Assembly (NCBI RefSeq): GCF_000247695.1
Contig: NW_004624779.1
Span: forward strand, 2,138,226-2,202,225
Length of the DNA: 64,000 bases
Origin: Heterocephalus glaber
Taxonomy: Eukaryota > Chordata > Mammalia > Rodentia > Bathyergidae
Reading direction: 5' to 3'
Each line of letters opens with the position of its first letter. Positions within the stretch are counted from its first letter, which is position 1. Of this stretch, positions 11,546 through 23,936 are shown one piece after another. The translations under genes and the position numbers were made by a program. The notes under the pieces are model-generated. The model was not told the origin of the DNA, did not search any database, and saw only the letters and a program-made list of their open reading frames with translations.

Positions 11546-14500
11546 ATTATGCTTCATCTTTCTTTGATATACAGTTTGAAAATACTCTAGATCTGAAGTA
11601 GAAAAAAATACTGAAAATTTGTTTAACCAAGAAAAAAGGAAATAATAACTAAGAAGCAGGCTCTAATGACATTAAGTAGGGAGAAAATAACAGAAAGAAA
11701 AAAAAAGAATCTTGTACAGGAGAAAACAATAGAAAGTGTAACAATGTGTCTTACAGTACTAATGATAAGGATATTTGTGTTTAGATGCTTGTCTTTAAAA
11801 TTGTCTTTATGAAAATTGATGGTGATATCTGCAGATGTAAAGGCTGGTGGAAGAGAGTACACTTTACATTTTACTCGCTGATGTTACAAGTTATTGGATG
11901 CTATTAGGAGCTCTTTTAGAAAGATTTATGATAATAAGTATTCCTCACAAAGCCTGTCATTCTATAGAAGAAAAAGTGCTGTGCATTCATTGTGCATGAT
12001 TAATGACTCACACATAACGAGGAAAAACATTCAGGACTAATGTACAATTGTAAATGAAAATGAACTTTATAAAGAGATTTTTCTTATTAATGTCAACAAA
12101 GGAAAAGAAATTGCAAATGAAGGATATTTGCAAGTATTTACATCAGCTAACAAGAAACATTATACCATATAATAAGACAATATGTTAATTTGTATCATAA
12201 TTTAAAAATTCACATTGTGTAATATCTCAGAACTTTAAGCATGTTTAATAAGTTTACGTGGTGTTGTTTATTTTGTTGCTTCAGATATAATATTAATGAG
12301 CAGGCTAATTCAAACCTAATTTGCATAGGAAGTGAATACAATTAAAATCAGTCTTTAAAAGCTCATAGGAAAATATTTCTGTAATATATTTGTAAGAAGA
12401 CAAGTAGAATTTATTTTCAGATCCAGCACATTCTACAGGATCAGATATATGAGGGAACAATCTAGGCATGCTATTTGGGTATGTTCTTGCCACTTGACTT
12501 TGGAATCAAAATTATTTATTTTGTGCAAGTGCGCTCTAAACCTCATTAAGCTTTGAAAATCCTGTAAACATATAGTGACAGATGTTGTCGACCGGTCTGA
12601 ATTTACCAGTCTGAATTTTACCCCCGAGTTGGGGAAGAATCTTTCACTATTTAAATACATATCAAAGCTAAAAAATGTGATTCTATGAATAAAACCAAAA
12701 AATTCTCTCAAATTTTTTTAACTTTATATGTATTATGGTGTATTTTGTTTTTATACAGAGAAAAATCAAAAGTTTGATTTCATTTCCAATTTTGCTGAGA
12801 CAAATGAGCTAGGATAGCAACAACCCCCCATGACATTATACTTTTCATTAATACAGCTTTCCTTTTCTGACTACTTCTTAATGGACCAACTTGGTTTGGT
12901 TGCTTTTCTCTTCTTTGAATATTGCCAAATCACTATCAGCAGGCTAATAAATATAGGTAATTTAAAACAGGGTCATTGATTGCTCTGATTAATTTTAAAC
13001 CTCACATTGCTTTAGATCTCATGATGAACTCAATCTATCCTTCAGTTAACCAATGTCTCTGTCTGAATGCAGGCTTTCTCTTTTTGTTTCCTTTTCTTAC
13101 CTTTCATGGTTCTAATCTCAAATGTTTTCTCTCCCTTAGCTTGAAAACCTGTTTCCTCTTGTTTCATATTGATTTCTCATTTACTTGTGGCCCTGTATAG
13201 ATTGAATACCTTGGAGTACTCAATAAAGTTTCATTGACTCTCTAACTTCAGATGCTTCTCTTGCTACATTCTGATCCTTGATCTCTCTTGACCCATTCTG
13301 TGAAAGTGACCAATTAGTGGTATTCAATTACTATTTCCCTGCAACCTCAAGTATCAAGTTCAGTGGAAGAGATTTTCCTCTGGATTCAGTAAGAAATACT
13401 GTACCATAGTTTCATCCTAATTAGAATTTAGACCAAAAATACATTTGACTACACCCTAGTTATGTCTCACACTCTTTACATGATTGAGAAAGAGGGTAAG
13501 GCTTCTTCTCTGTTTGCATTATTATGGGGTGTTCATTCTAATCCTGTGATTTAAATCCACAGACACCATGTAGACTAAGCAAGATGCCAAGCTTGAAAGC
13601 CTCATTGCCAGGTACAAATTTCAGCCCTTCTACATATGAGCTATAGGAATCCACATTGTGATATCCAGAAATGGGAAGTTTTCTAAGATTATACTTTGAA
13701 AAAACAATTAAATGCTTAACATGCTTCTCTGTATTTATGAGGAATATTCCTTGAAAGTGGGAGATAATGTGCACTGAAAGAAGCCAATTTTCAGTTTCCC
13801 TGCTAAATTTGTATATTTAATGGAAAAGTAGTTATACATTTTAAAAATCTTGTAGGGAAAATTAGATAACTTATATGAAATCTTCGGAAAGGAAACTGTT
13901 TCCTTACATCTAGGTTAGCTAAATTCTAGAAGAAAGAGAAAGGAAGGCCAGATTCCATATTTTAAATAGAAAATTTACAAGAAACCACTCACCTGCTTTG
14001 TTGCCAAGGTAATTTAAGCAAAAATCTGCAGATATGGCTTTTAGGACATACTAAAATTTCTACCTGGACTTTTGTTTGTTATGTTTCCTTGGAATTATCA
14101 TCACTATTCTACATATTTTAGGGGTCAAATATGTTATCATCTCTTTCAAATGCCAAATCTTTCCTGGAATCTTTTTTAATCCCTGGGGATTTAGAGGAGA
14201 GGAGATACTTAGAGAAAGGGGAAGAAGAGAAGGAAGAGAAGGAAGAGGAGGAAAGATGCTTAAATCTTGACTATAGTGCAGCAGAAGTTGTATAATACAG
14301 TGTAGCTTTATTTGTATATCTTGAAAATCAAAACCAACTGTATTATCAGAGACTACTGTCTATTTTCTATTAAGTTAAATAGACATTTCACTGACTTCAT
14401 CAATATGATTTTATTATTTCATGAAATTCTTGCCTGGAAGGTAAGGTTGAAATTAACTCTACTGCTATAGAAAAAGCCATTGAGATGAACACAAAACTGT

Positions 14501-15880
14501 TAAGTCCTTAAAAAGATAACATCAACCACTGATTTACCCCCAAACTCTCTAAATCTCCTTTCCCACAAAGCCCCAACCCTGCCACATCAACTAATCTTAA
14601 ACTAGTATGCTCTGAACCTTACCTTTTTTATTTATGAGAGCAGTGTATTTCACAATAATTCTGCTCCAATTTTTTCTTCAAAGGACAAGATCTTTATCAA
14701 CAATATTTCTAAGGAGATTTGTTTTCCTCCAATGGATTCTAATGGTTCTCTGCTGTGTTTGCTTTCCATATTTTCTCCTTATTTCTTCTCTTATCTCTGG
14801 GTTATGGTGGTGGTGTTGATAAAGTATAGAGGAGGGTTTTTATATTTAAAAGCCGCTCTGTTTAGGAGGATAAGATGGCTTTCAGATAGTATCTGTCCTT
14901 AGAATGTAATATTCTTTTGTAGAAAAATGTATTTTATTAAGAAACTTTTGTGTAGCATTTATATACACTCCCCTTGGTTCAAAAAGCAAAAGTTTCCTGA
15001 CCTTTGTTGGGGGAACTTTTAGTTAGTCTCTTTCAGTAACAGGGAATCCAGAAGGAAGGAAAAGGAGGTTCTTTCCAGCATCCTCACTCATATAAAGTGT
15101 TGTTCTGCCCATTGGTGATTACTGAATTGCTGAAGAAATTTCACCGCAAGTCGGTCATTTTAAAGAATTAGATGTTGAAGATAATATATGAGCTCCATTC
15201 TCCAGACTTCAGTTTCCCATCTGTTGTTAGAAGTAGAACAAAATGATTACAAGGAATTAGTTAAATAAAGGCAGGAAATTACATGGCAAGAGACAGAATT
15301 GACCATGCACCTAAACCCTATTAAGTACATGCTGATGAATTAACTAGTCTTAAATAGACCTCTTAATAGAACACTAAAGTAGCTGAAAGCAATATAAATG
15401 TAATTGGTTACTTGGCAAGGATCTTTAGAATGCAAGCTGATCCAAAATTGGAAAGCACAAGTGACAATATATATGACTGTATTATTCTTTAAAAAAGAGA
15501 GCTATTTCTAAAGCATACCTGCCCTTTTTTCATTTTTAGAAAACAGAGCTAAAAGAAGTAAACATAATTATAAAGTTTAAACACTAACAAAATGGGTTTT
15601 TAAAAAGGTTACTGCCAAATTTAGCTCTCTAGGTAAACTCGCTTGATACAATCAAGTTACCAACGGCATCAGTGTTTGTCCCTACATTGTTCTTAGCACG
15701 TTTTGTGGGGTGTTAACTCTGTATCACCATCTCATGGTTAGGGAGGCTATCAATTTGGAAGATTAGGTGGATATCTACACCAACTGACTTGTCAGAAACC
15801 TAAGCTAATGATTGTGGTTGAAGGGAAAGATAACATTCAAATTTTAACTTTAAAATGGCTCAAATTTCCAGGTTGAAATA
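11546..15880. other. Non-coding, AT-rich, mostly unique
   Basis: About 4.3 kb without a recognisable gene. It includes a GAA/GGA-rich purine tract at about 14190-14256 and a possible short MIR remnant near 15190-15260 ('cagacttcagtttcccatct'). A CpG-bearing direct repeat ('tctgaattt') lies near 12596-12618. Nothing else could be assigned. Confidence 0.45.
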
Positions 15881-16053
15881 TATTCATAAGTATAAAAAAA
15901 AACCCTGGCTTTTTAGAGCAAATTTTATGCTGGAGAAGTTTTTGGGGTAATGACCAGCCTATATACTTATTCATAAGTATAAAAAAACCCCAGGCTTTTA
16001 AGAGCAAATTTTATGCTGGAGATGTTTTGGGGGTAATGACCAGCCCATATATT
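15881..16053. repeat. 87-bp tandem duplication, two copies
   Basis: Copy 1 is 15881-15967 and copy 2 is 15968-16053. Both run 'tattcataagtataaaaaaa', 'gagcaaattttatgctggag' and 'ggtaatgaccagcc', with a handful of substitutions and one-base length changes. The unit is not one of the interspersed repeats seen elsewhere in the window. Confidence 0.9.
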
Positions 16054-17848
16054 TTTTGTGATAGAAAACTCGGGGTGTATGCAGCTTTCTTGTTAACAAT
16101 ATATAGAATGAGGAAGGATAAAAGCAAAAAGTAACAATATTACTGATCCAGTGGGAGAGAAATAGGAAGAAACCAATACTTCTGAGAAGAAAATGTTATG
16201 AATCTGTAATAGAGACTATACAGATCAATACATTGATATTAACAAGTTATTCTGCATATGCTCCATGAAGAATTATAATCTACAGTTTAATTTTATTTGT
16301 TTTAATCTTGCTTAACAGCAAAAAGTGTGTACTTCCAAATACAGGAAAAAACTCTCTTTGCCTTCTGTCCCGAAGTTAATGAGCCTGATACTGTCAGCTA
16401 CTTATTTTATGCTTAACTAGGCCAGAATCTTAAAACAGAGGCCTTGAAATCTTGAAGAGTTGGACTGTGGATCATTGAGTCTAACTGATGATGATCACAG
16501 TCCTTAGAGTAGAAGAGGGATTCAACAGATTTTTGCTGCAGGTTAAATAAACCTCTTTGGAGTTGCATATCACTCTTATCTCCTGTCTGCATTTTCATCA
16601 CTTACATTCTTCTCATGAAAGAAGGAAGGGATGGTGAATTAATATTAACAGTTTGGTAATGCATAAGTCATTAAGTTTTCCCAGAGAATTGAACCATTTA
16701 AAGATTTCCCAAAGGCTTCAGAATTAGTGTTTCTATAGCACCATGAGAATATGGAAATTCCTAGTTCAACGTCTACCAAGACTTGACATATCTTTTGAAA
16801 TGTCAAAATGTGAGGGATTAAAAACATGGAGGATTAATTCTCTACCTCCATATTTCATATGTTGTTAAACATGCCCACTTTAACCAATAATTTTCTTTAT
16901 GATTTGTCACAATTTACTGTGCCATGCAAAACTCTTCAAATAATTTTCAAACTCTGTAATGAGAAACATTTTCTGATTTGTATTCAGTTTGTATATAAGT
17001 TTTATGACTTCTAAATGTTACCTTTAGTTTATAAATTGGAAATGATGGATGTTTGGCCAAATTTTCCATGCAGTAATGAGAAGCCATGAAGCCTTAGACG
17101 TTTTAGACTATTTAACTTGGTTTTGAAGTAATAAATAATTTATAGTTCCTCTGGGATTATCATTCAAACATTATATTACCAAACTTTAGATTAGATTGTT
17201 TTTATTCCCTAATATATGCTTTGTTTGTAATCTCACCCAAAATGGGCATATAATATTTAATAAATATTTAAAAAGTAAAAAATTATAAAGTGTTTGCAAG
17301 CGCCATATTTTTACTGTACATAATATTTGATAACCACATTATATGAATAGCAAAATAAAATGTTTTATTCCCTTTTGCCTCTGGCTTTTTTGCTTTTCTA
17401 GATATTTCAAACTTAAAATGATGAGAGTTTGAAAAGTTTCAGCAAAAAGCTTGAAAAAAAAAAGAGAAAAGGCATAGTGACTCATGTTGGTACAATTTTT
17501 TGAATACCACTCTTCTAGATTCTGTAGGAAGACATGAAAAGCCACAAATGGCAATGCCAATATCTATTAAATGAAAACCTACTCAACGCTTCCTATTGAT
17601 TCGGGCTTCAAAAAAATTACAAAAGGAGATCGAGTATCTGCCTGTGTGGAGTGCTCTCGTTGAGATATGGGCAGGCCTGAGGTGGGCAAAGGGAGCATGT
17701 GTCATATTGAGCCTCTGTTATTCTGCAAGTTCTGGGGAAAGAGTCTAGGGAACATGCTGAAATCATTTTTGAAAAAAACATGGATCCAAAAGATACTGGT
17801 TTAGGATTTGTTGAGGTGCCGAACTGAAGGGCTAAACGTAAAGGCACC
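16054..17848. other. Non-coding, no gene seen
   Basis: AT-rich unique sequence. Around 16413-16600 the line 'aataaacctctttggagttg' resembles a retroviral LTR 3' end, but too little matches to call one. Confidence 0.45.
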
Positions 17849-17864
17849 AAAAAAAATTTTTTTT
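17849..17864. repeat. A8T8 palindrome at an L1 tail boundary
   Basis: Eight A followed by eight T. The T part begins the reverse-complemented tail of the adjoining minus-strand L1. It resembles the T/A junction preferred by the L1 endonuclease. Confidence 0.6.
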
Positions 17865-18517
17865 AAATAATTTTTTATACCTTTACTATCAAACACTCAC
17901 ACATACAGAAATTAAAACCATTCAAAGAAGAACAATGCAAGGGAAAAGAATCTACAATGACATTCAAATACAGTAGAACTCAACCAAAACAAAACTGAAA
18001 AGCACTTAAACATTTTTCCATATGACTTAAAAAAACATCTCAAGCACCAATAAGACACCAGAGGATGTGATTTGTTTCAGAAAGACCCCCAAAACCAACA
18101 TTGAACAAGTAGTGGTCTGGAAAAATAGTCCAGTTAGCTAGCAGACTCCACGTAAGCCAAACTTCTCCCTAATTAAAATTTTGATGCAGTCATATGACAC
18201 GCGATGGAAACACAATCTGAGCAATATGTTATTAGACCATTTCATCCGTGTGTATCCTTATTTACACTTTCAGTTTCTCACACTAGAGAAACTATTTGGT
18301 ATTTGCACATGTGCATCCTATTTATTTCACTGAAGAGGATGGCCTCAATATGCATCCATTTAGCTATAAATGTCTCTAGTTCTCCTTCTTTATGGCTGAG
18401 TAGTACTCCTTTTTATAAAAAAAACCCCACATCTTCTTTATCTAGTCTCCAGTTGATGGGCACTTGGGCTATTTCCAAACTTTAGCTATTACAAACTGTG
18501 CTGCCAGAAACACAGGT
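17857..18517 (-). mobile_element. L1 LINE 3' segment of a 5'-inverted insertion
   Basis: On the minus strand this reads from the ORF2 region coding for 'cagcacagtttgtaatagct' and 'gcccaagtgcccatcaactg' through 'gtactactcagccataaaga' into the 3' UTR and an A-rich tail at 17857. It joins head-on at 18517/18518 with sequence from the region of ORF2 just upstream, in the opposite orientation. Together with 18518-19355 it makes one twin-primed insertion. Confidence 0.85.
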
Positions 18518-19355
18518 GCACAAAGGAGTTAACCACCCTAATTGGAGGAAAGATAGCCTCTTTAATAAATGATATTGGAAAAACTGGATTTCAACCTGCC
18601 AAAGATTAAAACTAGGCCCATACCTATCACCATGCACTAAACTAAGATCAAAGTGGATTAAAGATTTAAATATCAAGACAGAAGCACTAAATTTTCTGGC
18701 AGATAAGTTAGGTAGAACTCTTGAAGATATTGGTATAGGAAAAGACTTTATGAACAAAACCTCAGTGGCATGGGAACTTGCACAAAGAATCAACAGCTGG
18801 TATCTCATCTTATTAAAAAGCTCCTGCACTGCAAGAGAAACCACCATCAGAACTAAGAGATAACTTAGAATGGGGGAAAAATTTTTCAGCAACTGTACCT
18901 TAGACAAAGGACTGCTCTTTAGAATATATAAAGAACTGAAAAAAATCAGACCCTCCAAATTCAAAGACCCAATTCAAAAATTGACATCTTAAATGAACAG
19001 ACGTTTCTCAGACAAAGATGTAAAAGCAGCAAATAAATATAGGAAAAAATGTTCAACATCACTGGTTATTCGAGAAGTGCAGATGAAAACAACCCTGAGA
19101 TTCCACCTCACCCCAGAAAGAAATGGCTGCTATCAAGAAATCCACAAATAACAAATGCTGGCGGGGGTGTGGGGAGAAAGGAACACTTCCCCATTGTTGG
19201 TGGGAGCTCAGACTGGTGCAACCACTGTGGAAATCAGTGTGGAGATACCTCAAAGAACTAGGCTTAGAGGTCCCATTCGACCCAGCTATCCCCCGATGGG
19301 TATCTTCCCAAAAGAATTAAAAGAATCATACCATGGCAATATATGTGTACCCCCC
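18518..19355 (+). mobile_element. L1 LINE ORF2 C-terminal segment, inverted 5' part
   Basis: Plus-strand L1 ORF2 sequence. A frame at 19123-19317 encodes the C-terminal zinc-knuckle-like region, '[18 protein letters not shown]', with Cys12, Cys16 and His24 present, but the fourth ligand position is Leu29 where active L1s have Cys. It continues '[20 protein letters not shown]'. The segment ends at about 'ggcaatatatgtgtaccc', exactly where the minus-strand 3' segment (17857-18517) would continue. A 160-codon open frame on the opposite strand (18482-18964) is only an antisense shadow of ORF2. Confidence 0.88.
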
Positions 19356-21129
19356 CAGTTTTTTAATCAAAATAAATACTATTTAATGCAATTTTTAACA
19401 AAGTTAAAATGACTGGAAAAATGCAAAAAGTGATAAATAAACTATAAAATTTTACATGCAGATGCAGCCAGTATTATTGATCTTTCCTCAAGCTACTAGA
19501 TGGCTCAGCATGGCATTGTATCTTAAGACCAGATCCAAATAAAACTGCTAGGAATAGGAGAATTCATAGGTCAGGTACTTCATTCCAAGAGAGCTTACAA
19601 ATTTCCTTATATAGATGTATCTGTATTTGAAGTCATAATTGTTTTAGAAGAGCTGCAAAACTGAAGACCGATTCAGATCTCAACAGAAATAATCAATATG
19701 TTTATTTCTTTGACAATTTCTATAACTTCAGATACAAACTTCAGCTGAAATTAGGTCAGATGTTGCATGTCTCATATTTTTAGCCCAGTTATGCTCACTA
19801 AACTGAATAGTGATAAGTTAATTGACAGTTTTCTTTCACACATATTGAGCAATAATAGTTAAAATGTGTTTGTGAAATATTTTAGTACAAGCAAAATAGT
19901 TTGTGTGCTTTTGATACTCACTATAAACAATTTTAGAAGAACAAAAATGCTTGCTGCTTCTTATGTAAGTTTTATCTGCTTTTTCAAATAATATTTATTG
20001 ATATTTACTATCTACATGATGGGTATATGTAAAATAAGAAGGTAACAAAGGTGAATAGTCATAATTTAGATGTTTATGTCTGAAATAAAATGTATTCTAT
20101 TATGATATAAGGAATATGCCTCAGGAATCATACTGTAGTCCTCATAAAGAGACCCTTAGTACCACCAACCCTATTTTGAAAAGTATGTAAATTAGGCTCA
20201 AGTACAAAATCATCATAGGTGTCAGAAACAACTCCACAATTTGAAGGAAGGCATTGGGTAATATGCCTATCTCACTCATTTGTATGACAGTCTGAAGAAT
20301 GAATGGGTTCCTGAGCTGAAGATGATGGAGGCCAACAATCCATTTGGCAGGAGGAAAAGTGAACCTTCCGATGCTTTCCTGTAAGCCTATTCCTTGTGAT
20401 TATATTTGCCAAACTAGGCATGATAAAATATAGAATTAATCCTTCATCTATAAAGGCATTGTGTGAAACTATGTCCATGAGCTTCATCTTGTAGTCTCAA
20501 GGAAGATAAGGTCTATCTATATGAAATGAAGTTAACTGATTTAATAAGCTTAGGTACCTGGATTCCCCTTCAGGAACTGCTGCTGGGCTATTAGAAATCC
20601 AGTGGGAAGATGGAGGCAGGTAGGAGAAACTGAGACCAAAAGAATGAAGTGAAACACTATGATTTAGCACTGATTGGTGAGAAAATGAAGAGAAAAGGAA
20701 AAACGGACCTGTGGACATTTACTGTGGGGAACAAAGTGCTCAACACTTTAACAGTTTAATTGTGCATCATGGAATCAAAGTCTCATGTATTAAATCATCA
20801 TCAAAATGATGACCTTGGTTCCTCATAATGACAACATATTTAATAATCTGCTGAAGAATGGAAGGAAGTAAAGATTATATTTTGTAAGATTGTCTATCAG
20901 TTCTGTGGATGTATATGTGAATGCATACCAATATTGAAATGAGCAAAACAATTACCTTAAAAATTAACTGATTAAGCCATGTCATTGAATTATAATAACA
21001 TATATTATGAACCATAGGTGTTTCTCTATTTTGAGTATTCACTTAACAAAATGTTAGGAATCGTGTGTAACTCCTTGAACAATAATAAAAATAACTTCTT
21101 TGCCACTCTCTGACTAAGAAGGCAGAGTA
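19356..21129. other. Non-coding, no gene seen
   Basis: AT-rich unique sequence flanking the L1. No clear repeat or gene assigned. Confidence 0.45.
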
Positions 21130-21310
21130 GCTATGGAGAAAGACTAGACTTGATATTAGACATCCTAGCCATAAAACCCAGATCCATAATCTACTATTTC
21201 TGTGATTGTAAAAGTAAGTAATTTAAACTTTTACATGTATATTTATTGAAAAAAATAATATCTGTCCTGTCAACTTTGATGTAGTGTGAATCAGATTGGG
21301 TAATGAACTT
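21130..21310 (+). repeat. Possible MIR SINE, plus strand
   Basis: 'aaaacccagatccataatct', 'tgtgattgtaaaagtaagta' and the 'ataatatctgtcctgtcaac' stretch follow MIR block order loosely. Weak. Confidence 0.35.
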
Positions 21311-21337
21311 ACAAACCTCTGTAAAATTAATAGAGTA

Positions 21338-21417
21338 GGGGCCAGGGATTTAGCTCAGTGGTGCCACCGACTGCCTCAGAAGCGCAAGGTCCTGAGTTCG
21401 AGCTTCGGTACCAAAAA
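21338..21417 (+). mobile_element. ID-like tRNA-derived SINE, plus strand
   Basis: 'gccagggatttagctcagtg' A-box region, 'gcgcaaggtcctgagttcga' B-box region, and 'ggtacc' before the A tail. Exact 15-bp target duplications aaaattaatagagta at 21323-21337 and 21418-21432 prove retroposition and show that the insertion is relatively young. Confidence 0.93.
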
Positions 21418-21432
21418 AAAATTAATAGAGTA

Positions 21433-23824
21433 ATATAGGGAATTTAAGATGTATATCACTTAGAAAGAGATTGAATGCAGAAGAGAATTAGCAATTCTCA
21501 GTGAAAAAGATTTCTTCAACAAGCAGCTTTACAACTTTTTATTCTTTCTCCTTTTTCCTTTCTTTCCCTTTCTCTCTTTCTCTTCCTTTCTCTTTCTTCC
21601 TTTCTCTTCCTGACATCCTGAAGTCAGTCTATAAATTTCAAGTTAAGGGTGCTGATATTCCCCTAAAGATATCCAGCAATAGATGCAGCCAAGATAAAAG
21701 TATACCCGAGTTTCTTCTGTGAACTTGATAAATTGCAAATAGTGTAATGCTTCTAATAATTTAGACATAAAAATAATACTCTGACATGTTCTGCTTCTTC
21801 AATTTAGGTGGTTTTAGAATTTTTCCTAAATGAAGAAAAAATATTATATAAGAATAAAATGAACCAATTCTGAAGGGAAGCAAATAATTATACAAAATGA
21901 AATAAAGTTGAAAGAGAAAAAGTAAAATCTTTTTAAAAATTATGATTGCTATTTGTTTGCTTATTATCTTTGAAAAGCTATTCTTTTGAGATGAACTTTA
22001 TAATGGATGATATTATTCTAAGTATAGTTAGCATTATTAGTTTATATTTGAAAAGAAAATGACGCAAAAGAGGACCCTGTTCAAAAGTTAAGATTAATGT
22101 TTGATTTCATGTGAAAAGCCTAATTATGATGAAAAGAAAAGAAACTAGGTAGACAAATCATTAACAGAAAGAAAATAAAGAGAAGAAATGTCTACAAGTT
22201 GGAATGGATGAAAATAATGTGGTTGAGGTTAAAGAAGAAAAAATAATGGAGTGCACATAGCAGTAGTCACTATTAATTGGTGGGTTATCACATTTCATTG
22301 TCAAGAATAAAGCCCTAAGCACAGTGTCACAATTCATTTAATAGCAATGCCTATTTTAAAATAAACCTATTTTGGATTGATGAATTTTAATTCATTTGGT
22401 ATGTCCAGAAAACTTTTGGATGGATATTCCACATTCAGTTGCATGTCAATTCATGGCTGCACAACTGGAAAGGTACTGTCTTTGTGTGTGAGTTGGGAGT
22501 CTGGGTCAGTACTGGTGCTGTTTGCAAAGACTGGGTAGCCCATATTTCCTGTGGTCAGGACATCCTCCACCTTCATTCCTGTCTTGAGATCAGATGACTT
22601 CATTTAAACACATGTAGAATTTGGAACAACCAGGTGATCGTTCTTTTCCATCACCCATTATTGTTGCATTTCTTTTGCAGACTGACACCCAAGGCTGTTT
22701 AAGCAGTAAATTTAAGATTCACAGTATTTTTCTATGTGGGAAAGGGACTGGAGGGACAGCAATTTTTCCTTGTCATAGCAGAGACTACTTTGAATACCTA
22801 GGATAGCTGAGGGACACAAACATCCAGAGTAAAGTCTAAAATTAATTATTTCTTTTTGTGAAAAGTGAAGAAACAGCAGGAAGCCTGATCTGTGTCTCAA
22901 CACCTAATCCCTTTGCTCTGAGCACACACAGCCTCAGCAGGAAAGTGGTCTGGCTCCCAGGAGGCACCAAGGAGGCCTTGCCGTGAAATGCTCAGCTTTA
23001 CTGGTAGTCACCATCATTCACCCTGATGGACTATGACTACTTTTTGAAATTTTTTTTTTTTTTTCTTCACAGTGAGAAACAATTTGTCCAAGCAAATTTC
23101 AGGTGATGTTTGTGAGAGACACCTTGCTTTGCTTCATGTCCATCAAACTGGCTGGAGATAGCTCTCTGGAATTTGAGACAGTGTGGAAACAAAGATTTAT
23201 TATTTTTGCCATAAGTGTCTTAAAGGGCTTTTAGGCAGACGAGTTGTATGATCACATTTTCATGGTAGAAAGCTCACTCTGCACTCAGCCCTATAGGGCT
23301 GAGCAGGACCAGCAGCCAAAAGACCTAAGAATTCAGGGAAGAAACTGAAAAATCAAAGAAAATCATAGATGACCACTGCTAAAATAATAACTCATATTGT
23401 CCGTGAGTCTCTATGTCAACATGATACCATGCCAGATACATAAGACAAGCAAAGGTCAGAGAGTTGTTCTCCAAAAATGAACTCTGTCCAAGTTTATTCC
23501 CCAAGCTAGATGCCATACTAAGTAGAAGTAGTTTTTACTAAGTAGAAGTGGTTTGAGAGAAACAACCCTAACAGGAGTTTGAATTTTGAATGTCTGGACA
23601 TTAATACGAAAATTATTAAGTTGAAATTTGCTTTAAAAAAAGATAGTTGTATTGAAAATTTCATAATAGACTGATGGTCTCTGATGCAAATAGTTCAAAT
23701 ATAGACAATGTTTCAGAACTTCTTTTCTGGTTGGTAGTTTTAGTTGTAGTTTAGCTATGTTGATCCTGCATCAGATGTAAGAAAAATAAGAGAAATGACT
23801 TGTACTCTCATGTATGTATTTCAT
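21433..23824. other. Non-coding; pyrimidine tract and an acceptor-like site
   Basis: Holds a T/C-only tract at about 21536-21611 and a T16 run near 23047-23063. At 22660-22681 'tgttgcatttcttttgcag' would make a good splice acceptor, followed by a frame open to 22806, but no donor or known protein was found. A 20-bp-spaced direct duplication lies at 23517-23554. No gene called. Confidence 0.4.
21536..21611. repeat. Pyrimidine-rich (TTTC/CTTT) low-complexity tract
   Basis: Almost only T and C on the plus strand; irregular TTTC and CTTT units. Confidence 0.8.
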
Positions 23825-23840
23825 CTCTCATTTTCTTTTC

Positions 23841-23921
23841 TTTTTTTTGATACTCAGCATCGAACTCAGGCCCTTGTGTTTGCAAGGCAGGCAGCGGAAC
23901 CACTTAGCTAAATCCCTGGGC
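23841..23921 (-). mobile_element. ID-like tRNA-derived SINE, minus strand
   Basis: Plus strand shows the T run, 'catcgaactcaggcccttgt' and 'cacttagctaaatccctggg', the reverse complement of the B and A boxes. Target duplications ctctcattttctttt (23825-23839) and ctctccttttctttt (23922-23936) differ at one base. Confidence 0.88.
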
Positions 23922-23936
23922 CTCTCCTTTTCTTTT

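Noticed and set aside
18482..18964. 160-codon minus-strand open frame
   Set aside because: It is the antisense of L1 ORF2 sequence; the sense frame is recognisable on the plus strand.
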